Source: Nostoc sp. 'Lobaria pulmonaria (5183) cyanobiont' (GTDB taxonomy: Bacteria; Cyanobacteriota; Cyanobacteriia; Cyanobacteriales; Nostocaceae). From it: a stretch of DNA of 64,000 nucleotides. The position numbers and the translations under genes were made by a program. Shown here in pieces: positions 17,069 through 25,650 of the stretch. Each line of letters opens with the position of its first letter. The first letter of the stretch is position 1. The notes beneath the pieces were generated by a model that was given only the letters and a program-made list of their open reading frames with translations, was not told the origin of the DNA and ran no database searches. The stretch lies in assembly GCF_002949795.1 (NCBI RefSeq), contig NZ_CP026692.1, positions 1,423,501-1,487,500 on the forward strand, written 5' to 3'.

Positions 17069-18438
17069 ACAAGGTTTTTGACTATTTCAAGTCTCGTTGG
17101 CAATCTTCTTGGAACTACTCTCTATGGGCATTGTTAATCTTCCCATTGAGTCCTTTAGTAGGGGCTGTGACTGTAGGTTTTGTCTCATTAATAACTTGGC
17201 TGAAACAATCCCGCAAAATTAATCGCCGCCCCCTCAACTGGGGATTTGCCCTATTGAGTGTATTACTGATCGTAAGTGCTGGGTTTGCCCAAGACAAAAC
17301 AGCAGCTTTCCTCGGCTTATTTAATTTATTACCATTCTTTTTACTTTTCGCTGCCCATAGCGCTCTGATTCAAACATTTACCCAATTGCGGCAAATGGCT
17401 TGGGTTTTGGTAGTCGGTTCCATGCCAGTAGCAATTATGGGCTTGGGACAGTTATTTTTAGGCTGGAGTTTCAAGTTCCAGTTTGTGTGGGTTGTGTTTA
17501 GTTGGACAATCAGACCAGGCGGAAACCCACCAGGTCGTATCGCTTCACTTTTCTTGCACGCTAACACCTTCGCAGCTTATCTAGTAATAGTTTTCATCCT
17601 TGGTCTAGGGTTATGGCTAGAACAATGGCGATTAGGGATGAGGTATTGGGGATTGGGCATAGGAGGCAGAGGGGCAGACAGGCAGAGGGACAGAGGGGAA
17701 AGACTTACTGCGCCCCACTCCCCAGTTCCCTTTCTCTTCCTAACAGTGGCGGTGATTGTGAATTTTATTACCTTGATTTTCACCAACTCACGCAATGGAT
17801 GGGCGATCGCTATTTTTGCCTGTTTAGCTTATGCACTCTACCAAGGTTGGCGCATTCTTGTAGGTAGCGTTGCTGCGATCGTCTCTAGTGTGCTTTTGGC
17901 AGCTTTTGCTCCCTCATCAGTCGCTCACATTTTTCGCTTGGTAGTTCCTGCATTCTTTTGGGCAAGGTTAAATGACGATATGTATCCAGATAGACCAGTC
18001 GCTTTAATGCGAACAACTCAATGGGAGTTTGCCTGGTCTTTAGCTCAACAACATCCTTGGACTGGCTGGGGATTACGTAGTTTTAGTGCGCTTTACAGAG
18101 CAAAGATGCAGATTCCCTTGGGTCATCCCCATAACTTGTTTTTGATGTTATCTGCTGAAACTGGTTTTCCCAGTGCTTTTTTATTTTGTGGCTTACTCGC
18201 TTGGATTTTGATTACAGGTGTCCAATTACTGCAAAAGTCAAAATATCTAAATACAGGAGACAGATTGATATTTTTCAGTTATCTTCTAGCTTTTGTTGGG
18301 TGGATTTTATTAAATACAGTAGATGTAACCCTCTTCGATTTTCGTTTGAATGCGCTTTCATGGCTAATTTTGGCTGCCATTTCTGGAGTAGTACATCGTA
18401 ATTACGAAAAAAACAGGCTTGCATCTCATCAAAATTAG
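17050..18438 (+). CDS. O-antigen ligase (Wzy_C/WaaL)-family membrane protein
   Basis: A 462-residue multi-pass inner-membrane protein. About ten hydrophobic helices surround a central loop with the family features FTNSRNGW and, late, AQQHPWTGWG and HPHNLFLMLSAETG, where an 'H-x-H-N' motif is typical of Wzy/WaaL enzymes moving lipid-linked glycans. Distant IctB-type relatives share the fold, so the substrate is uncertain. Residues about 194-230 (GMRYWGLGIGGRGADRQRDR and following) are low-complexity and encoded by a GGGCATAGGAGGCAGAGG-type repeat, an apparent in-frame insertion in a loop. It overlaps the YaaW-like gene upstream, and a terminator lies 160 bp downstream. Confidence 0.8.
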   Translation: MLGASLNKVFDYFKSRWQSSWNYSLWALLIFPLSPLVGAVTVGFVSLITWLKQSRKINRRPLNWGFALLSVLLIVSAGFAQDKTAAFLGLFNLLPFFLLFAAHSALIQTFTQLRQMAWVLVVGSMPVAIMGLGQLFLGWSFKFQFVWVVFSWTIRPGGNPPGRIASLFLHANTFAAYLVIVFILGLGLWLEQWRLGMRYWGLGIGGRGADRQRDRGERLTAPHSPVPFLFLTVAVIVNFITLIFTNSRNGWAIAIFACLAYALYQGWRILVGSVAAIVSSVLLAAFAPSSVAHIFRLVVPAFFWARLNDDMYPDRPVALMRTTQWEFAWSLAQQHPWTGWGLRSFSALYRAKMQIPLGHPHNLFLMLSAETGFPSAFLFCGLLAWILITGVQLLQKSKYLNTGDRLIFFSYLLAFVGWILLNTVDVTLFDFRLNALSWLILAAISGVVHRNYEKNRLASHQN

Positions 18439-18597
18439 CTATTAGTTTTTTCAGTGTATGCACTGGGGACATTGAGAGTTTTAAGTTAATAAGATTGCTA
18501 TATTCACGTCTGTGAGTGTGACTAATACCTAATTAGTCACTGTTGCTGATTGTTGGGAAGGTGTAGGGACATCCCTTTTGGGGTTTTCCTGCATGAC

Positions 18598-18622
18598 GGG
18601 CATCTCTTGTAGATGCCCTTTT
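18598..18622 (+). terminator. Intrinsic terminator after the O-antigen-ligase-like gene
   Basis: GGGCATCT (18598-18605) pairs with AGATGCCC (18611-18618) around CTTGT, followed by TTTTGT. It probably ends the 16.2-18.4 kb operon or a short RNA starting in the 160 bp before it. Confidence 0.75.
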
Positions 18623-18721
18623 GTATATTTATTATTTTTATTCAGTTAAACACTATCTTAAAAAGATTCAATTTGACGCAATCTCTGAAAAAATTTTATC
18701 TTTGATAAAGGAACATAAAAC

Positions 18722-19240
18722 ATGATTGCTGAAATTAAACTAGGTCTTTGTAACCCACAAGAACCTATTTATTTATATGTAAAAAAAGGAGAATTAAGCG
18801 GGGAATCCTACCTATGGTACAATTATGATATTAATAATAAAATGACTATTCCTGTGCAGCAAAAAGAGCTGACTGGTTATCTATCAGATATTAAATTAAC
18901 GACGAAATAATTTAGAAAAAAGGACAACATTAAGTTAGACATTGTTGTTAGAGCGGATGAAATTTATATTGTTAGGACTGGAATAGAAACGAACTTTGCT
19001 AAAAGTTTTCTTTTAGCTGTATCGCTAATCCCGGATTTTTCCAAGCCTCTGATTATCGCTGCAACTGCTGGAGAAGAGAATGTGGTTTTTTGTAACCTCT
19101 ACGACGCAGCAACTAAAACCAGGATTCACTCTGAATGGAACAGAGATGCTGATTGGCTAGCAATAATTGATCGTATTCAAACTAGGTTGCAGACATCTAA
19201 AAATTCCCATATCGTCTCTGGTGAACCAATACTGTTCTAG
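18722..19240 (+). pseudogene. Unknown conserved-looking protein interrupted by an in-frame TAA
   Basis: The ATG at 18722 follows AAAGGAAC, a fair ribosome site. The first 62 codons (MIAEIKLGLCNPQEPIYLYV to LTTK) end at TAA 18908-18910. The same frame then continues for 109 codons with coherent protein sequence (KKDNIKLDIVVRADEIYIVR, KPLIIAATAGEENVVFCNLYD, SEWNRDADWLAIIDRIQTRL) to TAG at 19238-19240. A 171-residue soluble protein is the likely ancestral product. I recognise no family. The context AAA TAA TTT A is the same as in the glycosyltransferase at 1753. A nonsense mutation is the simplest reading; readthrough is the alternative. Confidence 0.7.
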
Positions 19241-19351
19241 GAAAACTAGGGAGGCGGGGAAAGTTGGTTAAGGAATTTATTTCCCAGATTGATTAGCTAC
19301 AACTTAACAAAATCGCATTACTCCCTAACGGAGTGATGATGTGTTTTTTAG

Positions 19352-19540
19352 CTATGGCTCTAAGCCTTGGCTACGTTTTTCTTGGATGATTTGTTGTAGC
19401 TCATCTACTGAATTAAGACGTTTGCCATTAGACTGAACATGTAATGCTAGGGCGTGAATTGCTTCTGTATCGCCACGATTTTGTAAGATATAATCTCGCA
19501 ATTGCTTGTGTGTCATTTGTCTAAAGTTAGGCTTATTCAT
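19352..19540 (-). CDS. DUF6887-family small protein
   Basis: A 62-residue protein starting MNKPNFRQMTHKQLRDYIL and ending with a helix (ELQQIIQEKRSQG). The pattern 'KPNF..MT.K.LR.Y.L..R.D.EAI..L' is that of the cyanobacterial family catalogued as DUF6887, of unknown function. The ATG at 19540 overlaps the stop of the upstream DUF6888-like gene by 8 nt (ATGAATAA), indicating translational coupling. The paired arrangement and size resemble toxin-antitoxin or regulatory pairs, but no such activity is known to me. Confidence 0.75.
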   Translation of the reverse strand: MNKPNFRQMTHKQLRDYILQNRGDTEAIHALALHVQSNGKRLNSVDELQQIIQEKRSQGLEP

Positions 19541-19709
19541 AATCAACCTCTTCTTCTGGATTAATTACTACAACTGTCTCTTCACCTGCTATTACTACGA
19601 TGTTATCTGTTCGCTCATCTAAGCTAACTAGGTAAACCGGGAGATACATTCGCGTTAGCCAAGTCAAGACTCTGTATAACTGTTTCAATTGTTCTGAGGT
19701 TGGCTGCAT
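19533..19709 (-). CDS. DUF6888-family small protein
   Basis: A 58-residue frame from ATG at 19709 encodes MQPTSEQLKQLYRVLTWLTR, then a strand-rich middle (MYLPVYLVSLDERTDNIVVIAGEE) and an acidic end (INPEEEVDYE). It matches my memory of the small cyanobacterial DUF6888 family that accompanies DUF6887. Its stop lies inside the start of the downstream DUF6887 gene, so the two form a two-gene operon. No ribosome binding site of note precedes it. The function is unknown. Confidence 0.65.
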   Translation of the reverse strand: MQPTSEQLKQLYRVLTWLTRMYLPVYLVSLDERTDNIVVIAGEETVVVINPEEEVDYE

Positions 19710-19841
19710 TCACCGCTAAACTTAGGCTAAACACAAGCTGAAACTTTATTATGACCGATAACCCTCACAGATAATCGGTGTAAGCTCTCGGTAAAATAGG
19801 TGTGTCGGTAACGAAAAAAAGACGCCTCCATAACCAACCTT

Positions 19842-20363
19842 ATGCTCACAACAGCTAACTTTCTTCAGTACACCCAATGGTCAGGTATAGCTACATTGGT
19901 ATTTGCTGCCTTGACATTTTTGGCTTTTATTCTTAAATGGGGCATCCGCTTTCGGTTGGTGGGTACGACTGGCTTTATGCTGGTGGTGACTGCTGGTTTA
20001 TTTGGACTCTCAATAGTCCCCTTGAGTCGGACTGTGATTCCCGGAGCAGTCCGGTACACTCTAGTTTATGACAATGGCTCAACACAAGCAGTGATTGCCA
20101 CATCACCCAAAATTACACCCACACAGTTAGAAGCAACTTTACGTCAAGCAGCTAGTAATCTCTTTTCTTATGGTCGCTCAGGTACACGAGAAGACGAAAA
20201 TTTGACAGTTCGCGCCCGTACCATTATCCACCGAGAAACAGGGATTTCTGTCCCAGTTTACTTGGGTGAGGTCAAGCGATCGCTCGTTTCTCATCAAAAT
20301 TCCCCGGTAACAGTCAAAATTTACACAGACAATTTCGCCCAATTGCCAAAACCCACCGCTTAA
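19842..20363 (+). CDS. ycf51: Ycf51-family protein (DUF2518)
   Basis: A 173-residue membrane protein of the Ycf51 family, found in cyanobacteria and red-lineage plastids. Two N-terminal transmembrane helices are clear (TLVFAALTFLAFIL at about 18-31 and TTGFMLVVTAGLFGLSIVPL at about 42-61), followed by a soluble domain of about 105 residues with the family motif VRYTLVYDNGSTQAVI. The function is unknown, though its distribution suggests a thylakoid or photosynthetic role. It is a single gene on the plus strand with a low-complexity repeat just downstream. Confidence 0.85.
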   Translation: MLTTANFLQYTQWSGIATLVFAALTFLAFILKWGIRFRLVGTTGFMLVVTAGLFGLSIVPLSRTVIPGAVRYTLVYDNGSTQAVIATSPKITPTQLEATLRQAASNLFSYGRSGTREDENLTVRARTIIHRETGISVPVYLGEVKRSLVSHQNSPVTVKIYTDNFAQLPKPTA

Positions 20364-20415
20364 GAGGCAGGGAGCAGGGAGAGCGGAGGAGAAGAATAAT
20401 TAATGCCCCATACCC

Positions 20416-20435
20416 GAATGGCACTAAGAAAAGCT
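20416..20435 (+). repeat. Left arm of a 20-nt inverted dispersed repeat
   Basis: GAATGGCACTAAGAAAAGCT is repeated exactly, in inverse orientation, at 22586-22605. The two copies bracket the GMC oxidoreductase gene. Confidence 0.9.
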
Positions 20436-20654
20436 ATAAGGTTTGCGGAATAAGGACTATAGCTTTAATTCCCTCTCCCGTAGTAATAGCATGATTCAGG
20501 CGATCGCACCAGTGCTGGCGATTGCCGTGACTTTGAATTGGTATTACATCAGAGGTTAAGCAACACACGCTCTCAAAGCTGCTCTTGAAAGTCGGGAGTA
20601 ATTGTGGTATTGGGTAAATGATATTACACAGCAAAACGTTCTTGATTCCGGGGA

Positions 20655-22253
20655 ATGGTAATTAAAAACCAATATGACTACATTGTGATTGGTGCAGGTT
20701 CGGCAGGCTGCGTTGTCGCCAACCGTCTGACAGAAGAACCTGAAACCACTGTGTTGTTACTAGAAGCAGGCAAAGAGGATACAAAACCGGAGATTCAAAT
20801 CCCGTCGGAATGTACAAACCTACCAGGCTCCGAGGTGGACTGGGGCTATTTCTCTGAACCAGAACCCTACCTCAATAACCGCAAAATCTTTTGTCCCCGT
20901 GGCAAAGTCTTGGGCGGCAGCAGTTCGATTAATTTTATGACTTATATTCGAGGCAATTATCTCGATTATAACCACTGGAGGGAATTGGGGAATCCCGGTT
21001 GGTCGTACCTTGATATATTGCCCTATTTCAAAAAATCTGAGAACCAACAACGAGGTATTTCCGAATACCACGGTGTAGATGGCGAGTTGAGCGTGACCGA
21101 TGTCATTTCCCCATCTGCAATATCCCAACGATTTGTAGATGCATGTGTGACAATGGGTTATGACGAAAACCCTGATTTCAACGGAATGCAGCAGTCAGGT
21201 GCGGGACCTTTTCAGGTAACTATCAAGGATGGTAAACGACACAGTACTGCTGCTGCATTCCTGGTGCCAATTCTCAAGCGTCCCAATTTGACAACAATGA
21301 CTGGAGCGTTAGTGACTCGGTTGCTTTTTGAGGGAACTTGCACTGTTGGGGTGGAATATCTGCACGAAAGCATACTGCACCAAGTCAGGGTCAACAAAGA
21401 GGTGATTTTAAGTGCTGGCGCGTTCGATTCACCCAAACTGCTGATGCTTTCCGGTATTGGCGATGCAAAGTACCTGCAAGCAATGGGAATTCCGGTCGTT
21501 GTTGATTTACCAGGTGTCGGACAAAACCTCCAAGACCACATTTGCGTTCCTGTGCCATACGAGGCAACTCAGGATTTACACAGTAATGGGATCAGTCAAA
21601 CTGGATTGTTTTTGCATAGCGAGGGTCATCTAGACACTGCGCCAGATTTAGAGATAATCTTCGGTCCCATTTTGAGGGTACCTCCTGGCTATCCCAACTC
21701 TGGTTTCGGTTTCACGGGTATAATCGTTTTGACTCATCCCCAAAACATTGGCAGTATCAGTTTGCGTCCTGCCGAAGGCAGCAGCGCTTCGCTATCATCT
21801 AATCCCAAAGATACACCAATGATTCATCTGAACTATCTGCAAAGTCAATCCGATGTGCAAAAGCTAGTTGACGGAATTAAATTAATACGCAAATTGTTTC
21901 ATACTAGTGCCTTTGATGAGTTTCGAGGCAGAGAAGTTGCGCCTGGTGCCGATGTGACTAGCGATGAAGCACTCGTTGCATACATCCGAGAAGTTTGCAG
22001 TACTGTGTATCATCCTATCGGCACCTGCAAAATGGGAACTGACCCAATGGCGGTTGTAGACCCCGAACTACAGGTACATGGGGTTAAGGGGTTGCGTGTC
22101 GTCGATGCCTCAATTATGCCAACTTTAATCACAGGACATACGAACGCGCCGACAATTATGATCGGCGAAAAAGCAGCCGATTTAATTAAAGCCGCTCTTC
22201 GCGTTTCACAGCAAGTAACTTTCAAGAAACACATTGCCTGGGGTGAGAAATAG
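20655..22253 (+). CDS. GMC-family FAD-dependent oxidoreductase (choline dehydrogenase-like)
   Basis: A 532-residue glucose-methanol-choline oxidoreductase. The FAD Rossmann motif GAGSAGC lies near residues 13-19, followed by VLLLEAGKED. The GMC signature RGKVLGGSSSINFMTYIRG is at about 82-100, and the second signature, GAFDSPKLLMLSGIG, is near 255. The C terminus has the catalytic His in STVYHPIGTCKMG and the Asn-containing GHTNAPTIMIGEKAAD. It oxidises an alcohol such as choline or a polyol, but the substrate cannot be deduced. It is transcribed alone and bracketed by inverted 20-nt repeats, which may reflect past rearrangement. Confidence 0.9.
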   Translation: MVIKNQYDYIVIGAGSAGCVVANRLTEEPETTVLLLEAGKEDTKPEIQIPSECTNLPGSEVDWGYFSEPEPYLNNRKIFCPRGKVLGGSSSINFMTYIRGNYLDYNHWRELGNPGWSYLDILPYFKKSENQQRGISEYHGVDGELSVTDVISPSAISQRFVDACVTMGYDENPDFNGMQQSGAGPFQVTIKDGKRHSTAAAFLVPILKRPNLTTMTGALVTRLLFEGTCTVGVEYLHESILHQVRVNKEVILSAGAFDSPKLLMLSGIGDAKYLQAMGIPVVVDLPGVGQNLQDHICVPVPYEATQDLHSNGISQTGLFLHSEGHLDTAPDLEIIFGPILRVPPGYPNSGFGFTGIIVLTHPQNIGSISLRPAEGSSASLSSNPKDTPMIHLNYLQSQSDVQKLVDGIKLIRKLFHTSAFDEFRGREVAPGADVTSDEALVAYIREVCSTVYHPIGTCKMGTDPMAVVDPELQVHGVKGLRVVDASIMPTLITGHTNAPTIMIGEKAADLIKAALRVSQQVTFKKHIAWGEK

Positions 22254-22261
22254 GAATCTGA

Positions 22262-22420
22262 CTTTTCACGGGATATGGAAAAGACAAAGTGGTTCACGAA
22301 TATTGGGACTTTGTTGGCGAATTATTTGAACCCAGAGATGAATTAAATTTATCCTTGAGAATTTGTACTCGTAGTGTCACAGTTAATTATCCTATTCGCT
22401 TGCACGTCTCAAAAAAGTAA
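22262..22420 (+). pseudogene. Unidentified coding remnant
   Basis: The stretch is open from 22262 to TAA at 22418-22420 and encodes GYGKDKVVHEYWDFVGELFE followed by RDELNLSLRICTRSVTVNY. The amino-acid composition is protein-like, but there is no ATG; the only candidate start is GTG at 22289. It begins 8 bp after the GMC gene. I do not recognise the family. It is probably the 3' end of a lost gene. Confidence 0.3.
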
Positions 22421-22585
22421 AGTATGGAATGAACGAGAAAAGTATGGAATGAACAAGTAAGCTTTTTCTACCTCCAACAATTTTTTAGATAACTCTACAT
22501 TATCCCTCCATCGGCGTTCGCCTGACTTATGCCATTACTACGAGAGTTGGCATTAAAGCTGTAGCCCATACTCCACATAGCTTAG

Positions 22586-22605
22586 AGCTTTTCTTAGTGC
22601 CATTC
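22586..22605 (-). repeat. Right arm of the 20-nt inverted dispersed repeat
   Basis: An exact reverse complement of 20416-20435, with four of the next five bases also matching. Both copies adjoin 'CCCCATRCCC'-type sequence. Confidence 0.9.
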
Positions 22606-23230
22606 CCCCATGCCCCATGCCCCATGCTCAGAGAAAAAATTAATTTACCAGTTACCAGGATGACAAAAATTATTTTGTATTTACTGATACATTAATGGTT
22701 ATTTTTAGATTAAGATGTTCACACTTTAGTGGTTATACTGTGGGAAAAAGTTAATTAGCGTGGGGTAATGGGTACTAAGAGTTGTAATTTGTCAGTTGTT
22801 GTCCTAATTGCCCCTGTTGCCATTTTCAAAATTCTTTGCAGCAAATCAAGGAGTTGTAGGGGCATATATTTTTATACTTTACATATATATCTGTAGCTAA
22901 AAATTGCATAAAATAGCACACTCGCCTACACATTATCAATTCTCGATTGCTTTTCTTGAGAATCTGACAATGGTAATGTTAATTAATTATACGGTTATTC
23001 AAAACTTTGATAGTTCGGAATTTCAGGTCAATGGGTATTTATAGATTCAAGCAATGTCGTCAAACTACCCAATTAGTCGGCAACAGGACTTGTGTATTTA
23101 ATTGTTTGGCTAAAATCTAGATAAGCCGAGTGGAAGGTTGGAGCCATCCAAAAACCAGCTTGGCAACAAGTATCTTTGATCACCAGTCTATTTGATTAAG
23201 AAATATCAAGGTTTTGGCAAACGAGATTAT

Positions 23231-24421
23231 ATGCCCAATAATTTTTCTACTCAACCTTCTTTGTCTACTCAAACCTCTAGTTCATTATTTACGCTCACAG
23301 TTTCCCCTGCAAAAGTAATCCGTGGATCTGGGGTGTTGCAAACAGCCGCAGCAGAGATTGCCTGTTTGGGAAGTCGTCCCTTAATTGTGGCAGGTAAGTC
23401 TACTCTCGCCATCAGCCAACAAAATTTACAACCAGTTTTAGAAGCGCAACAGTTACATACTGTCCAAGCTTCTTATGGTGCAGATTGCTGCGAAGCTAGT
23501 CTGAAATCTTTACAGAAGAAGGCAAAAGAACATAAAGCTGATGTAATTATCGGTGTTGGTGGCGGCAAAGCCTTAGATACAGCGAAATTAGTCGCGCAGC
23601 AGTTACATCTACCAGTGGTGACAATTCCCACTTCCGGGGCTACTTGTGCAGCTTGGAGTGCCTTATCAAATGTTTATTCGGAAGATGGGGCTTTTCTTTA
23701 TGATGTGGGGCTATCTCGTTGTCCCGATTTATTGATACTCGATTATGACTTGATTAAAACTGCACCACAACGTACCTTAGTAGCTGGAATTGGTGATGCG
23801 ATCGCTAAGTGGTACGAAGCCTCAGTTAGCAGTGGACACTTGCAAGATACTTTAATTATTGCTGCGGTGCAACAAGCACGAGTTTTGCGAGATATCTTGT
23901 TGCAAAAGTCAGCCGCCGCCCTCGATGAACCAGGTTGTGAGGTTTGGCGAGAAGTGGTAGATGCCACTGTTTTATTAGCTGGAGTAGTTGGGGGACTTGG
24001 GGGGGCACAGTGTCGCACAGTTGCCGCCCATGCCGTGCATAACGGTTTAACTCATATTTCAGGACATGGCAGTATTCATGGCGAAAAAGTTGCTTTTGGG
24101 ATTTTGGTGCAACTGCGTTTAGAAGAAATGCTACAAGGCAATCAACTTGCTGCATCGGCACGGCAACAGTTGTTAAAGTTCTACACAGAAATTGGACTAC
24201 CCCAAAAATTAAGTGATTTGGGATTGGGCAATATTACATTAGGCGAATTGCAAACAGCCGCTGAAATTGCTCTAGTTCCTAATTCTGACATCCATCGACT
24301 ACCGTTTAAAGTCGCGTTGGAACAGCTGATGGCAGCAATGGTTTCTACCACTGCACCGATAGATAGTAAAGACACTACAAATCGAGTTTCGCCCAAGGGA
24401 ATGAGTGACGAGGTTTTATGA
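23231..24421 (+). CDS. Iron-containing (glycerol dehydrogenase-like) alcohol dehydrogenase
   Basis: A 396-residue member of the Fe-dependent ADH/glycerol dehydrogenase superfamily. The NAD-binding GVGGGKALDTAK and IPTSGATCAAWSALSNVY segments are present. Probable metal ligands are Asp in VAGIGDAIAKWYE and His in AVAAHAVHNG-type and GSIHGEKVAFG segments. The ATG at 23231 (MPNNFSTQ) is preferred to TTG at 23192, which would add 13 poorly conserved residues; neither has a good ribosome site. The stop overlaps the aminotransferase start by 4 nt (ATGA), so the two are translationally coupled and probably act on the same pathway. The substrate is unknown. Confidence 0.82.
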   Translation: MPNNFSTQPSLSTQTSSSLFTLTVSPAKVIRGSGVLQTAAAEIACLGSRPLIVAGKSTLAISQQNLQPVLEAQQLHTVQASYGADCCEASLKSLQKKAKEHKADVIIGVGGGKALDTAKLVAQQLHLPVVTIPTSGATCAAWSALSNVYSEDGAFLYDVGLSRCPDLLILDYDLIKTAPQRTLVAGIGDAIAKWYEASVSSGHLQDTLIIAAVQQARVLRDILLQKSAAALDEPGCEVWREVVDATVLLAGVVGGLGGAQCRTVAAHAVHNGLTHISGHGSIHGEKVAFGILVQLRLEEMLQGNQLAASARQQLLKFYTEIGLPQKLSDLGLGNITLGELQTAAEIALVPNSDIHRLPFKVALEQLMAAMVSTTAPIDSKDTTNRVSPKGMSDEVL

Positions 24422-25650
24422 GTTTAAATTGGATTGTCCCAGCAGAACGTATACAAAAATTACCACCTTATGTATTTGCCCGTTTAGATGAACTGAAAGC
24501 TAAAGCACGGGAACAAGGGTTAGATTTAATTGACTTGGGTATGGGAAACCCCGATGGTGCAACGCCAGCACCAGTAGTAGAAGCGGCGATCGCAGCTTTA
24601 AAAGATCCTGCCAATCACGGTTATCCACCCTTTGAGGGCACAGCTAGTTTCCGCCGTGCCATCACCAACTGGTATCATCGCCGTTATGATGTGGTTCTCG
24701 ATCCTGATAGCGAAGCCTTGCCACTTCTCGGTTCTAAAGAAGGATTAACCCATTTAGCACTCGCTTACGTTAACCCTGGTGATTTAGTTCTGGTTCCTTC
24801 CCCTGCTTATCCGGCACATTTTCGCGGCCCGGCGATCGCTGGTGGGAAAATCCACAGCTTGATTCTTAAACCCGAAAATGACTGGTTAATTGATTTAGCT
24901 GCGATTCCTGACGAGGTTGCTAGACAAGCCAAGATACTCTATTTCAACTATCCCAGCAATCCTACCGCCGCTACCGCCCCCCGCGAATTTTTTGAAGAAA
25001 TCGTCGCCTTCGCCCGCAAATATGAAATTTTGCTGGTGCATGATTTGTGTTATGCCGAGTTAGCTTTTGATGGTTATCAACCCACTAGCTTGCTAGAAAT
25101 TCCCGGCGCAAAAGATATTGGTGTGGAATTTCACACCTTATCTAAAACCTACAATATGGCTGGTTGGCGCGTTGGGTTTGTCGTGGGCAACCGCCATGTA
25201 ATTCAAGGTTTGCGGACGTTGAAAACTAACTTGGATTACGGCATTTTTGCCGCATTACAAACAGCAGCCGAAACAGCTTTGCAACTGCCAGATGTGTATT
25301 TACATGAGGTACAACAACGCTACCGTACCCGCCGCGATTTCCTCATTCACGGGTTAGGAGAGTTGGGTTGGGATATCCCTAAAACTAAGGCGACTATGTA
25401 TCTTTGGGTGAAGTGTCCCGTTGATGTTGGTTCCACAGATTTTGCCCTGAACGTGTTGCAACAAACAGGCGTTGTGGTTACTCCAGGTAATGCCTTTGGG
25501 GTTGCAGGTGAGGGTTATGTCAGGATCAGTTTGATTGCAGACTGCGATCGCTTGGGTGAAGTTTTACATCGCTTCAAGCAAGCTGGCATCCGCTATCAGC
25601 CTGAAGCTGTAGTCCCTGCTTCAGAGGCGATCGCCGATCTCGTTAGTTGA
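24418..25650 (+). CDS. Class I aminotransferase (LL-diaminopimelate / alanine type)
   Basis: A 410-residue PLP-dependent aminotransferase of fold type I. The PLP lysine is K243 in LSKTYNMAGWRVGF. Other family marks are DLGMGNPDG near the N terminus, the YFNYPSNPT loop around 175-183 (Asn contacts the pyridine ring) and the HDLCYAELAFDG segment. It resembles the group annotated as LL-diaminopimelate aminotransferase, aspartate aminotransferase or AlaC. Specificity cannot be fixed from sequence alone. It overlaps the upstream dehydrogenase by 4 nt, which suggests that an alcohol or ketone product is transaminated in sequence; this is inference. Confidence 0.85.
   Translation: MSLNWIVPAERIQKLPPYVFARLDELKAKAREQGLDLIDLGMGNPDGATPAPVVEAAIAALKDPANHGYPPFEGTASFRRAITNWYHRRYDVVLDPDSEALPLLGSKEGLTHLALAYVNPGDLVLVPSPAYPAHFRGPAIAGGKIHSLILKPENDWLIDLAAIPDEVARQAKILYFNYPSNPTAATAPREFFEEIVAFARKYEILLVHDLCYAELAFDGYQPTSLLEIPGAKDIGVEFHTLSKTYNMAGWRVGFVVGNRHVIQGLRTLKTNLDYGIFAALQTAAETALQLPDVYLHEVQQRYRTRRDFLIHGLGELGWDIPKTKATMYLWVKCPVDVGSTDFALNVLQQTGVVVTPGNAFGVAGEGYVRISLIADCDRLGEVLHRFKQAGIRYQPEAVVPASEAIADLVS

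Larger units (their letters stand above)
22254..23191. other. Long gene-free region with a coding remnant and repeats
   Basis: About 940 bp. It begins with a 53-codon open stretch (22262-22420) that may be a gene remnant. A direct near-repeat, 'AAAGTATGGAATGAACRAG', lies at about 22420-22460. The right arm of the inverted 20-mer is at 22586-22605, next to reiterated 'CCCCATGCCCCATGC'. The remainder is AT-rich and probably contains the promoter of the dehydrogenase-aminotransferase pair. Confidence 0.45.
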
